Shown: positions 36,853-47,478 of the stretch, piece after piece | How positions within the stretch are numbered: the first letter of the stretch is position 1 | Layout of the letters: every line of letters starts with the position of its first letter | NCBI RefSeq assembly: GCF_029168945.1 | Contig: NW_026870037.1 | Location: 248,001 to 312,000, forward strand | Direction of reading: 5' to 3' | DNA: 64,000 nucleotides | Origin: Cannabis sativa | Taxonomy: Eukaryota; Streptophyta; Magnoliopsida; Rosales; Cannabaceae | Made by a program: the position numbers and the translations under genes | Notes under the pieces: generated by a model | Databases searched by the model: none | The model's input: only the letters and a program-made list of their open reading frames with translations | What the model was told of the DNA's origin: nothing

Positions 36853-36862
36853 CTATATATTT
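36853..36862 (+). promoter_or_regulatory. candidate TATA box of the downstream aldehyde oxidase
   Basis: CTATATATTT lies about 95 bp before the ATG at 36952. It sits just upstream of a leader (GAGAGCCTAACATTC) that is conserved with copy 1. At the matching place in copy 1 (about 24808-24820) the sequence reads TTATTAAATATTTT, a weaker match. Confidence 0.45.
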
Positions 36863-36951
36863 TGCTGAAAATGAGAGCCTAACATTCATAAACAGAAAAA
36901 CAAGAAGAAGTAGAAGAAAAAGAAGATAAAGCTTTGTCTCTGAAGCTTGCA

Positions 36952-39900
36952 ATGGCGGTGACAAAAACAAGAAATGGAAGTTTGGTTTTCGCCATTAATG
37001 GCCAGAGGTTCGAGCTTCCAACGGTTGATCCTTCAACTACTTTGCTCCATTTCTTGCGGACTCAGACACGTTTTAAGAGTGTTAAGCTCAGTTGTGGCGA
37101 AGGTTTTTTTCATTCTTCACTTCATCTATAGTTTTCAATCTCTTAATGTTTGTAAAATTTGAGAGTTGAATTACAAATGATATGATAATTTCTTTTTTCT
37201 TCTATTCTGTCTGTCTGCCTCTCTTTTTCTTTGTTTAATGGCTAAAAAAGTAGGTTGTATTAGAAGAAGATAGGCAACCAGAGATGGAGTCATTGATTTG
37301 TTAAGAGCAATTCCATGTTTTCTCGCAGTCTGAACTCTTGTGTATTTTGTTACACAAGTCTAGATTAGAACTTGTCAGTATTGGAACCTAGGATAACAAA
37401 ATTATTGGGAAATCTGGTAAATATGTCTTTTGTTTTTCAGGTGGTTGTGGTGCTTGTACTGTGCTGCTATCCAAGTATGATCCAGTAAATGACACAGTTG
37501 AGGATATGACTGCAAGTTCATGTCTTACTCTGTTGAGCAGTATAGGTGGGTGTTCAATCACAACATCTGAAGGACTTGGAAATAGCAAAGATGGTTTACA
37601 CTCAATTCACCAGAGAATGAGTGGTTTCCATGCTTCCCAATGTGGCTTTTGTACTCCTGGAATGTGTGTTTCAATCTTTTCAGCTCTTGTCAATGCTGAG
37701 AAAACAGATCGAGGGGACCCTCCTCCAGGGTTCTCTAAGATCACTGTTTCTGAAGCTGAAAAGGCTATTGCAGGAAATTTGTGTCGCTGTACCGGATATC
37801 GATCCATTGCTGATGTTTGCAAGAGCTTTGCAGCTGATGTGGATATTGAGGATTTGGGGCTCAACTCCTTTTGGAAAAAGGAAGATAGTAAGGAGGTTAA
37901 GGTAAGTAGTTTACCTTCATATGATCGCAACAATGAGATTTGTACATTTCCTGAATTCCTGAAAGAGGAAATCAGGTCTGTCATGTCTTTGGATTCTAAA
38001 ACAGATAGTTGGCTCCGTCCTTCTAGTCTTCAAGAGCTTCAAAACTTTCTCAATTGTATTGATGTTGGTGAAGGGACTGAAACAAAATTAGTGATTGGGA
38101 ACACAGGGTCTGGTTATTACAAGGAATTAGAGCACTATAAACAATACATTGATCTAAAAGGCATACCTGAACTCTCAACAATTCGAATGAATACAGAGGG
38201 ATTCGAATTTGGAGCTGCTGTAACAATTTCAAAAGTAATTGAAGTTCTAAAGGATTCTAAACAAGCTGGATTTCCCTCAAGAGGTGAGATGGTGTTCAAT
38301 AAGATTTCCAATCATATGGAGAAAATTGCTAGCAGATTTATTAGAAATACAGCTAGTATAGGGGGAAATTTGGTGATGGCACAAAGGAAGCATTTTCCTT
38401 CAGACATTGCAACCATTCTTCTAGCTGTGGATTCCATGGTAGAGGTGATGAGTGGTACCAGATGTGAAACTTTCACATTGGAAGAGTTTCTTCAAAGGCC
38501 ACCTCTAGATTTTAAGAGTATACTTCTAAGCATTAAAATTCCGAACTGGGGATCAACTGGAAAAGTTTCTGGGCAAAAAGATTCTGTCCTACTGTTTGAA
38601 ACCTATCGGGCCGCAGTTAGACCCCTTGGAAATGCATTGCCTTACCTCAATGCTGCTTTCTTGGCTGAATTTTCTCCTTGTAAAACTTCTGGTGGAGTTT
38701 TAGTGAGTCGCTGTCAGTTGGCTTATGGTGCTTATGGTACTAAACATGCAATCAGAGCTAGAAAGGCAGAAGAATATTTAGCTGGAAAAGTACTAACTGT
38801 TGATGCTTTTTATGAAGCTTGTAAATTGGTTAGAGCTACCATTGTTCCTGAAGATGGCACTTCAAGTCCTGCTTATAGGTCAAGCTTGGCTGTAGGTTTT
38901 CTTTTCGAGTTCTTTAGCTCCTTTATTGATACTACAGCTGAAACTACTGATGGGTTGTTGAAGAAATGTAAGGATGCTCTGTTGGCAAATGAAAATCAGT
39001 TCAATCATGACGAAATTCCAACCCTGCTATCATCAGGGAAGCAGTTTATTGAAACAAGTCCAGAATATTACCCTGTTGGCAAGCCAATTACAAAATCTGG
39101 AGCAGCCCTCCAAGCTTCCGGTTCGTATTCTGGGCTAGCGCATCATTTTATTTTTGCACAAGACTTGCCTAGTTGCATGGAAGCCCTCAAAAAAGAAAAA
39201 AAGAAAACATATAGAATTGCATATGTTCTCTCTCTTTCTTTCTTTTTTTCCTCCTTGATATTACTTGCACTTATGTTGAACTTAATTTATTGTGTGAATG
39301 ATCTTTACTGTGCCTCCCTCTATATTTCTGCATGTTCCAGTACGTGTTTTGATAGACTTCCATATTTTTTATGTTGTTTATAACTGTCAATGAAGAAATC
39401 TTAATTTACGTGAACATGATGTTGAAATTTAAGGAATATAACAATTCATATTTAACCTTACATGTGCTATAACATTTCCTCTTATCCGTCCATCAAGGTC
39501 ATTTCATATTGAGTGTTATGCTTATTTCTTTGTGAATGACAGTGTATCATTTGTTTTTCTTCTTCTATGCTATTTTTCTTTCAATAATTACATTGTCATT
39601 AGAACTATGGTATGCTTGTTTCTCATGATTACTGCTAATTGAATTGCTTCCAGATATTTCTTCCTTTTCCTTAACAACTAATTTGTCTCAATTATGCTGA
39701 TAATCTGCACAGGCGAGGCTGTATATGTAGATGACATTCCTTCGCCACCAAATTGCTTGTATGGAGCATTCATTTATACCACAGAACCTTTTGCACGAGT
39801 GAAGGATTTAACATTCAAGCCTGACCAACAGCCCCGTGGAGTAGTTGATGTTATATCTGTTAAAGATATCCCTGACGGTGGGGAGAACATTGGATCAACA

Positions 39901-42900
39901 AACATGTTTGGTACTGAACCTTTATTTGCTGATGATCTCTCTGAGTGTGCTGGTCAGCGTCTAGCTTTTGTGGTAACTCCAACTCCCACTACGCATTTCT
40001 ATGTGTAATGGCTTTCACCAATTGACAATAATTTTACTATATAGGTTTGCAAGCATAGAAATCTTCTTCGTTTATTGGGATATCTGTTCTTTGTTAGGTT
40101 GCAGATACTCAGAAACATGCAGATGTGGCAGCGGAGTTAGCAGTGGTCGATTATGGAGTAGAAGATCTAGAGCCCCCCATTTTATGTGTTGAAGAGGCTG
40201 TTAGAAGATCTAGTTTTTTTGAAGTGCCTTCTTCCGTTTACCCAAAACAAGTTGGTGATGCATCAAAAAACATGGCTGAGGCTGACCACAAAATTATATC
40301 TGCTAAGGTATTGCAGTCTCATCTGTTTAGAAGAAATTGAATGTGTGAACAAGTTGCATAAACACTAATTTGGCACCTCAGTGCAGTATTAAACTTATAG
40401 TTTCATTCTTACTAGATCGAACTTCCTTCACAATACCATTTCTACATGGAGACACAAACTGCCCTTGCTATACCAGATGAAGACAACTGCATGGTTGTTT
40501 ACAGTTCAACTCAGAGTCCTGAATTGACGCACGATGTTATTGCAAAATGTTTGGATGTACCAGGGCATAATGTTCGTGTTATCACAAGAAGGGTTGGAGG
40601 TGGCTTTGGTGGAAAGACCATTAAAGCGATGCCTGTAAGTATTATTATAGTATCAGTTTTATATCTCCTTTTCCTTCCTAAGATAACCAAATTGTAAATC
40701 ACGATTGAAATTTTCCAAGTTTACACTCTTAAGATTAACTTATATCCCTGTGAAGATGAGTAAAATTTTAGTACACTGTAAAAAAAAAAATCTCTTGGGA
40801 TGTAAGCTTACTTTCGACATAATATTTTCATTGCTTTTTGACGAGTTTGATATTTTCTTCAGTGAGAAAGATAACCCCAAATGTTTATTCTTGTCTTGGT
40901 TGATATCCTTTCAAAATTCTCTTATCCTTTCTCTAAAAATATTTGACATTGGTAAAAGATTTGATATATTGATTTGAGTAGAATGATACAATATATAGGT
41001 TGTACATGATTATCTACATTAATACAAAATTAATTCTATTTTTCTATAAAAAGGGAAACTAAATATTCGAATAAAATTACAAAATAAAATTAAGCTAACA
41101 AATCAAGAAAATATGATTTCCTTGCTGCCAATACTCCCCCCAAGCTTGACTATAGATGTTGACGAGACTAAGCTTGTTTATGAGGAAATCAAATAATCTT
41201 TCAAACAATCCCTCGTAAGAATATCTGCTAGTTTTTGATCTGTGTGAACATACTCAATTTTGATAACCCCTCAATCAATTTTCTTCTTAATAAATTGACG
41301 ATCCACTTCCACGTATTTTGTTCTGTCATGATGTGCTCGGTTGTGAGCAATATTAATTGTACACTGGTTGTCACAATAAAGTTAAATAGGATCTTCATAT
41401 TCAATAGTTAACTTTTTCAGTAATCTTTTTAGCCAAATTGCTTTGCACACTCCATGGGCCATAGCTATATATTCAGCTTATGTGCTGCTCCTTGCAACAA
41501 CAGTTTGTTTCTTACTTCGCCATATTATCAAGTTTCCCCACACTAGAGTATTGTAGCCCGACGTAGATTTTCTACCATTAACTGATCCAGCCCAATCTAT
41601 GTCTGTGAAAGCTTCGACTTTTCGTTCTAGAGTTTTCTTAAAATAACCCTTTGCCTGGTGTTCCTTTTAAATACTCCAAAACTCGATACATAGCATTGAG
41701 ATGACCTTGGCAGGGGTCATGCGTGTACTGACTCACTAGACTTACAGCAAAGACAATGTCTAGTCTAGTATTTGTAAAGATAAATGAGCTTTCTAACTAA
41801 TTGATGGTATTTTATTTTCCTTTGTCCTCTGGTTTTCCTTTGAGCATTCGGTCGTCGTTCCCAAGTTCGATATAGTTTTGCTTGCCTTACAATCTAGCAT
41901 TCCAGTTTCTTTTAGGAGATCAAGGGTTAAATTCCTTTGTGATACAGAAATACCTTTTTTACTCCTGGCAATTTCCATACTCAGAAAGTATCTCAGTGTT
42001 CCAAGACCCTTAACTTCAAATTCTTCTGCCAATAATTCTTTGATCAAATTCATCTACTTAGTGTTGTCGCCATTGCAAGGCCTAGTTCCTTTTCTGAAAA
42101 CTATAGGAATGTCTAGATCAGAATCAATTACTTGACACATTTGGTGGAGAAGGATCTACCATCGGATAAGTCTCTTGACTGTGTTGAGGATTCATGGCTT
42201 GGTTATTTCTTTGTCGCCTAGAAAAAATATGCAACTCTTGTTGGATTGGAGAATGTGTATCTTTTTCATTTGACTTAGATGATGGAGCATGTGTATGTGT
42301 TTCCTTTGACTCAGAGTTCGGAGCAAGATCTTGTGAAGATTCTGATAGGGAATCCCCAGCCCAAATGCAATTCAAATAGCTGCTTTAGAATAGTTTGAAG
42401 CTGTTAGAATGATGAGTAGTACTGAGGAAGTATTTCATAATCCAGATGATTCTCTCCTGTATAGCGTGTCATAAGCTTGCTTACTCTGTCTTTTTATCTC
42501 TCCTTTATAAGTTATAACTAATTAAAAAATAAGGCATTCTTTACATTGTGATAATTCAGGTTGCAACAGCATGTGCACTTGCAGCACAAAAATTACAACG
42601 CCCTGTGAGGATATATATGGATCGAAAAACTGATACAATAATGGCAGGAGGAAGGCATCCGATGAAAATAACCTACAGTGTTGGATTTAAGTCAGATGGG
42701 AAGATTACAGCTTTAGAACTAGAAATATTAATTGATGCAGGCATGTCTATAGATGCAAGTCCTATCATTCCATCAAATTTTACGAGTGCATTTAAAAAGT
42801 ATGATTGGGGAGCTCTGGCTTTTGACATAAAGTTATGCAAAACAAATCATTCAAGTAAGACAATAATGCGAGGTCCTGGAGAGGTACAAGGATCATTTAT

Positions 42901-45746
42901 TGCTGAAGCTATAATTGAGCATGTTGCATCTTTTCTCTCAATGGAAGTTGATTCTGTTAGACAAAAAAATCTTCACACATACAAGAGTCTTAGTTTATTT
43001 TATGAAGATAGTGCTGGTGAAGCTCAAGAGTATACTTTACCTTCAATGTGGGATAAGGTAGCTGTGTCTTCAAAATTTAGTCAAAGGGCTCAAATGATAG
43101 AAGAGTTTAATATGTGTAATAGATGGAAAAAACGAGGAATATCTAGAGTACCAATTATGGTCGAGATGACGGTCAGAGCAGCTCCAGCTAAAGTAAGCAT
43201 TCTATCAGATGGATCTGTTGCTGTTGAAGTAGGAGGAATTGAGCTGGGCCAGGGGCTTTGGACAAAGGTGAAGCAGACGGCTGCTTTTGCTCTCGGTTCA
43301 ATCATTGGAACTGAAAACTTTTTGGATAAAGTTCGAGTCATACAGGCTGATACATTGAGTTTGAACCAAGGGGGATATACAGCAGGGAGCACTACATCTG
43401 AGTCAAACTGTGCGGCAGTCAGACTATGTTGTAATGTCTTGGTTGAGAGATTAACACCTATTAAAGAGAAGCTGCAGGAATCGATTGGCTCTGATTCTAT
43501 CAAATGGCAGATGCTGATTGCTCAGGTATCTACTTGGATTTCATTGTTCTTTCTCTTGATGATAGAAGATAAATAAGTCTCTCCTGACTTATAAACTTTC
43601 TAATCATGGTACTATTATTTGTTTATTTTCCTCAATCAGCAGAAACTTTCTGCTGATTCTGGAATTATTTAATGTGTTCGGGTTAGTCTTAAATTTAATC
43701 ACTGATCAATTTTCTTTGGTCTTTGGTCAATGCAGGGTTACTCAGAATCTATTAACTTATCATCAATTTCGTACTATGTCCCTGATATGTCTTCCTTAAA
43801 ATACTTGAACTTTGGCACGGCAGTAAGTGAGGTGAGTCTTGCAAAAACACTCATATCTCCTTAAATCTTAAACATGAAACAGTTCCTTGATCTTACTAAC
43901 AATCAGATTATCAGCATGATAGTTCCAGTCATTAGCTAATGAAAAATATTTAGTCTGTGACTGTGTTACTGAATACATCTCATGACAGGTTGAGATAAAT
44001 CTTCTGACTGGAGAAACCTCCATTCTGCAATCAGATATTATCTATGACTGTGGACAAAGTCTCAACCCTGCAGTGGATCTTGGACAGGTAACCCTGATTG
44101 CATTTGGAATAGTACAAAGTTTCTTATTTTCTGTTCATCCCATAGCTATTTTCTTGGTATGTTCAGTTTAAGAAAAGGAGGAAACCTTAGCAATAAAACA
44201 AAGCTCTGATGTTTTGATTCGTTTTTTCTTTGTATGTATTGTTAACATAAAAAGTAAGCATTATCTAAACTAAAGTATTTATGGAAATTATCATGAGTTG
44301 AAAGTAAAAATTTATTATTTTTTGTATTAGATGTATTAATGATTTATATATTCTAAATTAACATTTTTTAAATATTTTTTTTATAGCAATTATATGTATG
44401 TATTAAATATTAATGATAAAAGAAGTATGATCTTTTGTATTTTTTCCTTCAAAATGTATAAAGAGAAACAAAAAAAAATCTTTCTCAAATTAAAATTATT
44501 TGAATCTGTAAAATATTTTTTTTTGTTAATTATGCATAATTAAATGACTATTTCTATCCTTACAAAATAAATAAATAAATAAATAAATAAAAGAGTATTT
44601 CTATTCAGGAGTGTGTTATTTTTATACCTATTAAATATTGACATTTATATAATTTAAATTTGATCAAATTAAATGATAGTGTAAATTAAATTTTTGTCAA
44701 TGGCTATACAACTTGGAGGATTTTTCCAGGAAAATAGTATTTGGTTCTTCACAATATTATAGTTCTGCAGAATTTTCATCTATATATATATATATCAATA
44801 GATAGTTTACTTTTGTGTAGATTGAAGGAGCTTTTGTACAAGGAGTTGGGTTTTTCTTGTATGAAGAATACTTAACAAATTCTGATGGACTGGTCACTGC
44901 TAATGGGACATGGACATACAAGATTCCTTCATTAGACACCATTCCTAAACAGCTCAATGTTGAAGTATTGAACAGCGGACGTCACAAAAAACGTGTTCTC
45001 TCCTCCAAAGGTATCATTCCTTTCATCTTTCTCAATTCAACATTTATGTTTACTGTTTAGTGTAAAAACAATGATAAGATACTAAAAGTATTGTACTAAA
45101 TTGTGAAAATTTTGGAGCATCAAGCTCTGAAATTGAAAGATCTCTTAGCAATTCTACATTAAAAAAAAGGCACCTTGGGGGAGAGAAGACCTTAAATAGT
45201 TTGGATTAGAAGGATTTAAGTCTGGCAATTTAAATATATAGTATGGGGTTGACTCCATACGGAATGGGGTTGACTCCTGATTGTGATTTCAGCTAACTTA
45301 TTTTTTCATTGTTAACTTGATGGGCTAAATTACTTCTTGTTCTTTCCTGGCCAAATGAAAGTGTAGTCCATTTTTCCGGGTGGACAATTTGCCACATGAA
45401 AATGTTAGCTCCTTTGTAGAAAAGCCTTTGCTACTCTGTTTTGTTTACATACTAAATCAACGAAGTCTTTCCATTTTCCAAAGGCTACTCTAGTGACAAG
45501 CTTAAACAAAAATTATCATTTGGTGCAGCTTCTGGCGAGCCACCATTGTTTCTATCGGCTTCCATACACTCAGCTGCAAGAGCTGCCATCAGAGCTGCAA
45601 GAAAACAAATCAGTTCATGGGGAAGCCCGGGTGGATCTGACTCCATATTCCAATTGGATGTTCCTGCTACTATGCCAGTTGTGAAGGAATTATGTGGACT
45701 GGACATTGTGGAGAGGTACTTGGAATGGAGAAAAGGCGGAGACTGA
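36952..45746 (+). CDS. aldehyde oxidase (molybdo-flavoenzyme), downstream tandem copy, intact
   Basis: Ten exons: 36952-37102, 37441-39120, 39713-39972, 40098-40307, 40416-40634, 42560-43525, 43736-43831, 43989-44087, 44821-45010, 45529-45746. All introns are GT-AG, phases agree, and the total is 4089 bp for 1362 aa, usual for plant AO. Two [2Fe-2S] domains come first (Cys48, 53, 56, 78; Cys118, 121, 165, 167). The FAD domain includes GNTGSGYYKELEHYKQYIDL. The molybdopterin domains from about residue 611 include RRVGGGFGGK, MRGPGEVQGSF and ASGEPPLF, with Glu1294 as the expected catalytic base. The AO-type FAD loop and absence of an NAD site favour AO over xanthine dehydrogenase. The family oxidises aldehydes in the cytosol (abscisic aldehyde to abscisic acid, indole-3-acetaldehyde) and needs sulfurated molybdenum cofactor. 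The exact substrate is not readable here. The ATG chosen heads MAVTKTRNGSLVFAING; an upstream in-frame TTG is not credible. Confidence 0.92.
40990..42370 (-). mobile_element. decayed Ty1/copia fragment in intron 5 of the downstream aldehyde oxidase
   Basis: The minus strand carries a copia RT piece at 41793-42053 (LLAEEFEVKGLGTLRYFLSMEIARSKKGISVSQR in the usual order). Further left, at about 41200-41620, is RNase H sequence readable only with stops (STSGYNTLVWGN, YCDNQCTINIAHN, YVEVDRQFIKKK). A purine tract (minus strand CAAGCTTGGGGGGAGTA, 41132-41148) marks the 3' side, and a remnant LTR may lie to its left. Copy 1 intron 5 is only 658 bp and lacks this block, so it inserted into copy 2 alone. 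Borders are approximate. Confidence 0.75.
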
Positions 45747-46357
45747 AGACGCTACAGACGCAACTTAAGCATTGTTTATCGTTCATGCCTCGTCTCTAAA
45801 ATAAAACCTCATTATGATATGAATAAGATCTGTTAGATCTGTATAAATTATTTTTCTTTCATTCTTGATTACAAATGATTTCACATTAAATATAGATTTA
45901 GTGTACTTCTGTACACAAATAAGCATTATGCAAAAGGGAAAAGTATTTGTGCTTTATATATGATGGTGTTTTGTCTCAGTAAAATCTTGTTATAGATTTC
46001 CTAAAATAATATTATTGTGTTATCGTGGTGTTTCTAAAAAGACTATTATCACCAAATTTTATAGCTAATATCTCTATAGTATTATATCATAATTTTCAAT
46101 GAAAATTACACCTGCATCTTAATTATAGACATTTCATACTATTCTTATTCATAACACAGGCCAAATTAGAAGAAAAGCAAAACGATAAAAGTAGACATTT
46201 CAAATGTATTCAAAGCGTGTTGGCTGGTATCCTATTTTGAACCATTCATCTTGTAAGATTTCAGAAATTGTTATTCTCTGCCCCAAAAAAAGTAACAAAG
46301 AATAGTATCAATTAACAAAAAGCAACCAAATTTCATCATCAAAGTATAAGTGGGCAG

Positions 46358-46640
46358 GGTTGTGTATGAAAACCAAGGTAGACATCCAAATTCAGCCTTG
46401 CAAATCTAATTTTGATAGAGTAGAATACATTAGTGTGTGTGTGTGTCATGTACGTAAGTGACAATGCCATCATATGTGTGTGTGTGTAATTAACAGAAGA
46501 AGAAAATATAGTTACCTTTTTGTACAAAGGCATGAGATTTGGCTCATTAAAAGGCAGGTAACCATCCATGAGGACAAAGAAAATAACCCCACAAGACCAA
46601 ACACCACACGATGTGCCATCATAACCTTTACTAGTGAGCA
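46358..46640 (-). pseudogene. two-exon fragment of a CIPK/SnRK3-type protein kinase gene
   Basis: On the minus strand, exon piece 46640-46516 encodes LTSKGYDGTSCGVWSCGVIF...GYLPFNEPNLMPLYKK. This is kinase subdomain IX-X of CBL-interacting kinases (usual form 'KGYDG...DVWSCGVILFVLMAGYLPF'). A GTAACT donor at 46515 follows. After a 110-bp intron ending AAAATTAG, the next piece (46405-46358) reads ICKAEFGCLPWFS, matching the next CIPK exon. Homology then stops. The Asp of the DVWS block is replaced (GVWS). Retained introns show it is a DNA-level fragment, not a processed copy. No other kinase exons are visible. Confidence 0.75.
46431..46447. repeat. GT/TG dinucleotide microsatellite
   Basis: A short TG run lies within the intron of the kinase fragment, with a second one at about 46476-46487. 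Confidence 0.8.
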
Positions 46641-47012
46641 CTTGTCATAAAAATACTATACATGAGTAATGCATATACAGTGCAATATACAACACATGAT
46701 TGTCAATTGCATTATTATTTTAAGATAGTAAAATCTTGTATTAATATACTATGTGATTAAAAAATTAAATACCACAGAGAAAAACATCTAGCAAACACAA
46801 AATTGTTATACATATATTATTCACAAAATGTGACTAGATGACATGTATAATGCTTTTGACACATGTCATGAAAATATGTGAAGGAAACTGTGCCAGATTT
46901 GGGTGCCAAACCTCAGCTAGGATTAGGCTTCGACTGGGCACAAGGACGAAAAAATGGTCTCAATGAATAGATGGCGTTTTTCTTTCATCAAAAAGACAAA
47001 ACTAAGTTGGTG
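46641..47012. other. AT-rich DNA, no gene seen
   Basis: This is non-coding sequence between the kinase fragment and the 5S-derived repeat. I recognise no motif and no exon of the kinase upstream of its fragment. Confidence 0.5.
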
Positions 47013-47460
47013 TAACGCCCCCATTTCACATGTGTAGTCCTATACCAACACAATATACACGGGTACGCTACTTTGGCTATTTTTTGGAATGATGACTGGC
47101 CCTACAAACCAACATGTGTCTTTTAAACGTGTTTGGTCCTCACTCGTACACTTCCTGGTTAGTTAACATACTAGGAGGTCACCTATCCTGAAATTGTTCT
47201 AAGTCGAGCACACTTAACTTTGGATTTCTTAAGTGATGGGCTATGAAAAAGAATATGCATCTTGTTGATATAGGTAGTACTCAACAATCCATTTTCGTCA
47301 TCTTCAACTGTGTAGTCTTTTACCGACATAGTCTTAAAATCATAACACTTAACCTACCTCAGGTGATGTTGGATTGTGCAGCTTACCTGATCTTTTCCCT
47401 TACGGATCATGGGACTCTGACTATCACAGCTGGGCATTGGGCCCAATGCCTAGATTAACC
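47013..47460 (-). mobile_element. Cassandra-like LTR containing a 5S rRNA-derived segment
   Basis: The minus strand of 47171-47235 reads like the 3' half of plant 5S rRNA: AGTTAAGTGTGCTCGA... then GGATAGGTGACCTCCT, against AGTTAAGCGTGCTTGG... and GGATGGGTGACCTCCT. The surrounding sequence begins TGTAACGCCC (47013) and has the word order seen in Cassandra terminal repeats, small non-coding retrotransposons whose LTRs carry a 5S-type RNA polymerase III promoter. The 5' half of 5S is not preserved, so this is not a 5S gene. Only one LTR-like unit is seen and its edges are approximate. Confidence 0.62.
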
Positions 47461-47478
47461 CTATAGGCGCCCAAGTTG

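Larger units (their letters stand above)
33752..36951. other. spacer between the two aldehyde oxidase genes
   Basis: To about 34060 the DNA is the 3' end region of copy 1 and is similar to 45747-46050 after copy 2. From about 34300 to 36800 it is AT-rich with short repeats. A 117-codon frame at 35330-35683 starts in low-complexity DNA, is Lys/Ile-rich and has no recognisable domain. I do not call it a gene. A dispersed repeat lies at 36236-36370. A candidate TATA box for copy 2 lies at 36853-36862. Confidence 0.6.

Noticed and set aside
47171..47235. A 5S rRNA gene
   Set aside because: Only the 3' half is similar, with many changes, and the 5' half is missing. It sits within an LTR-like unit.
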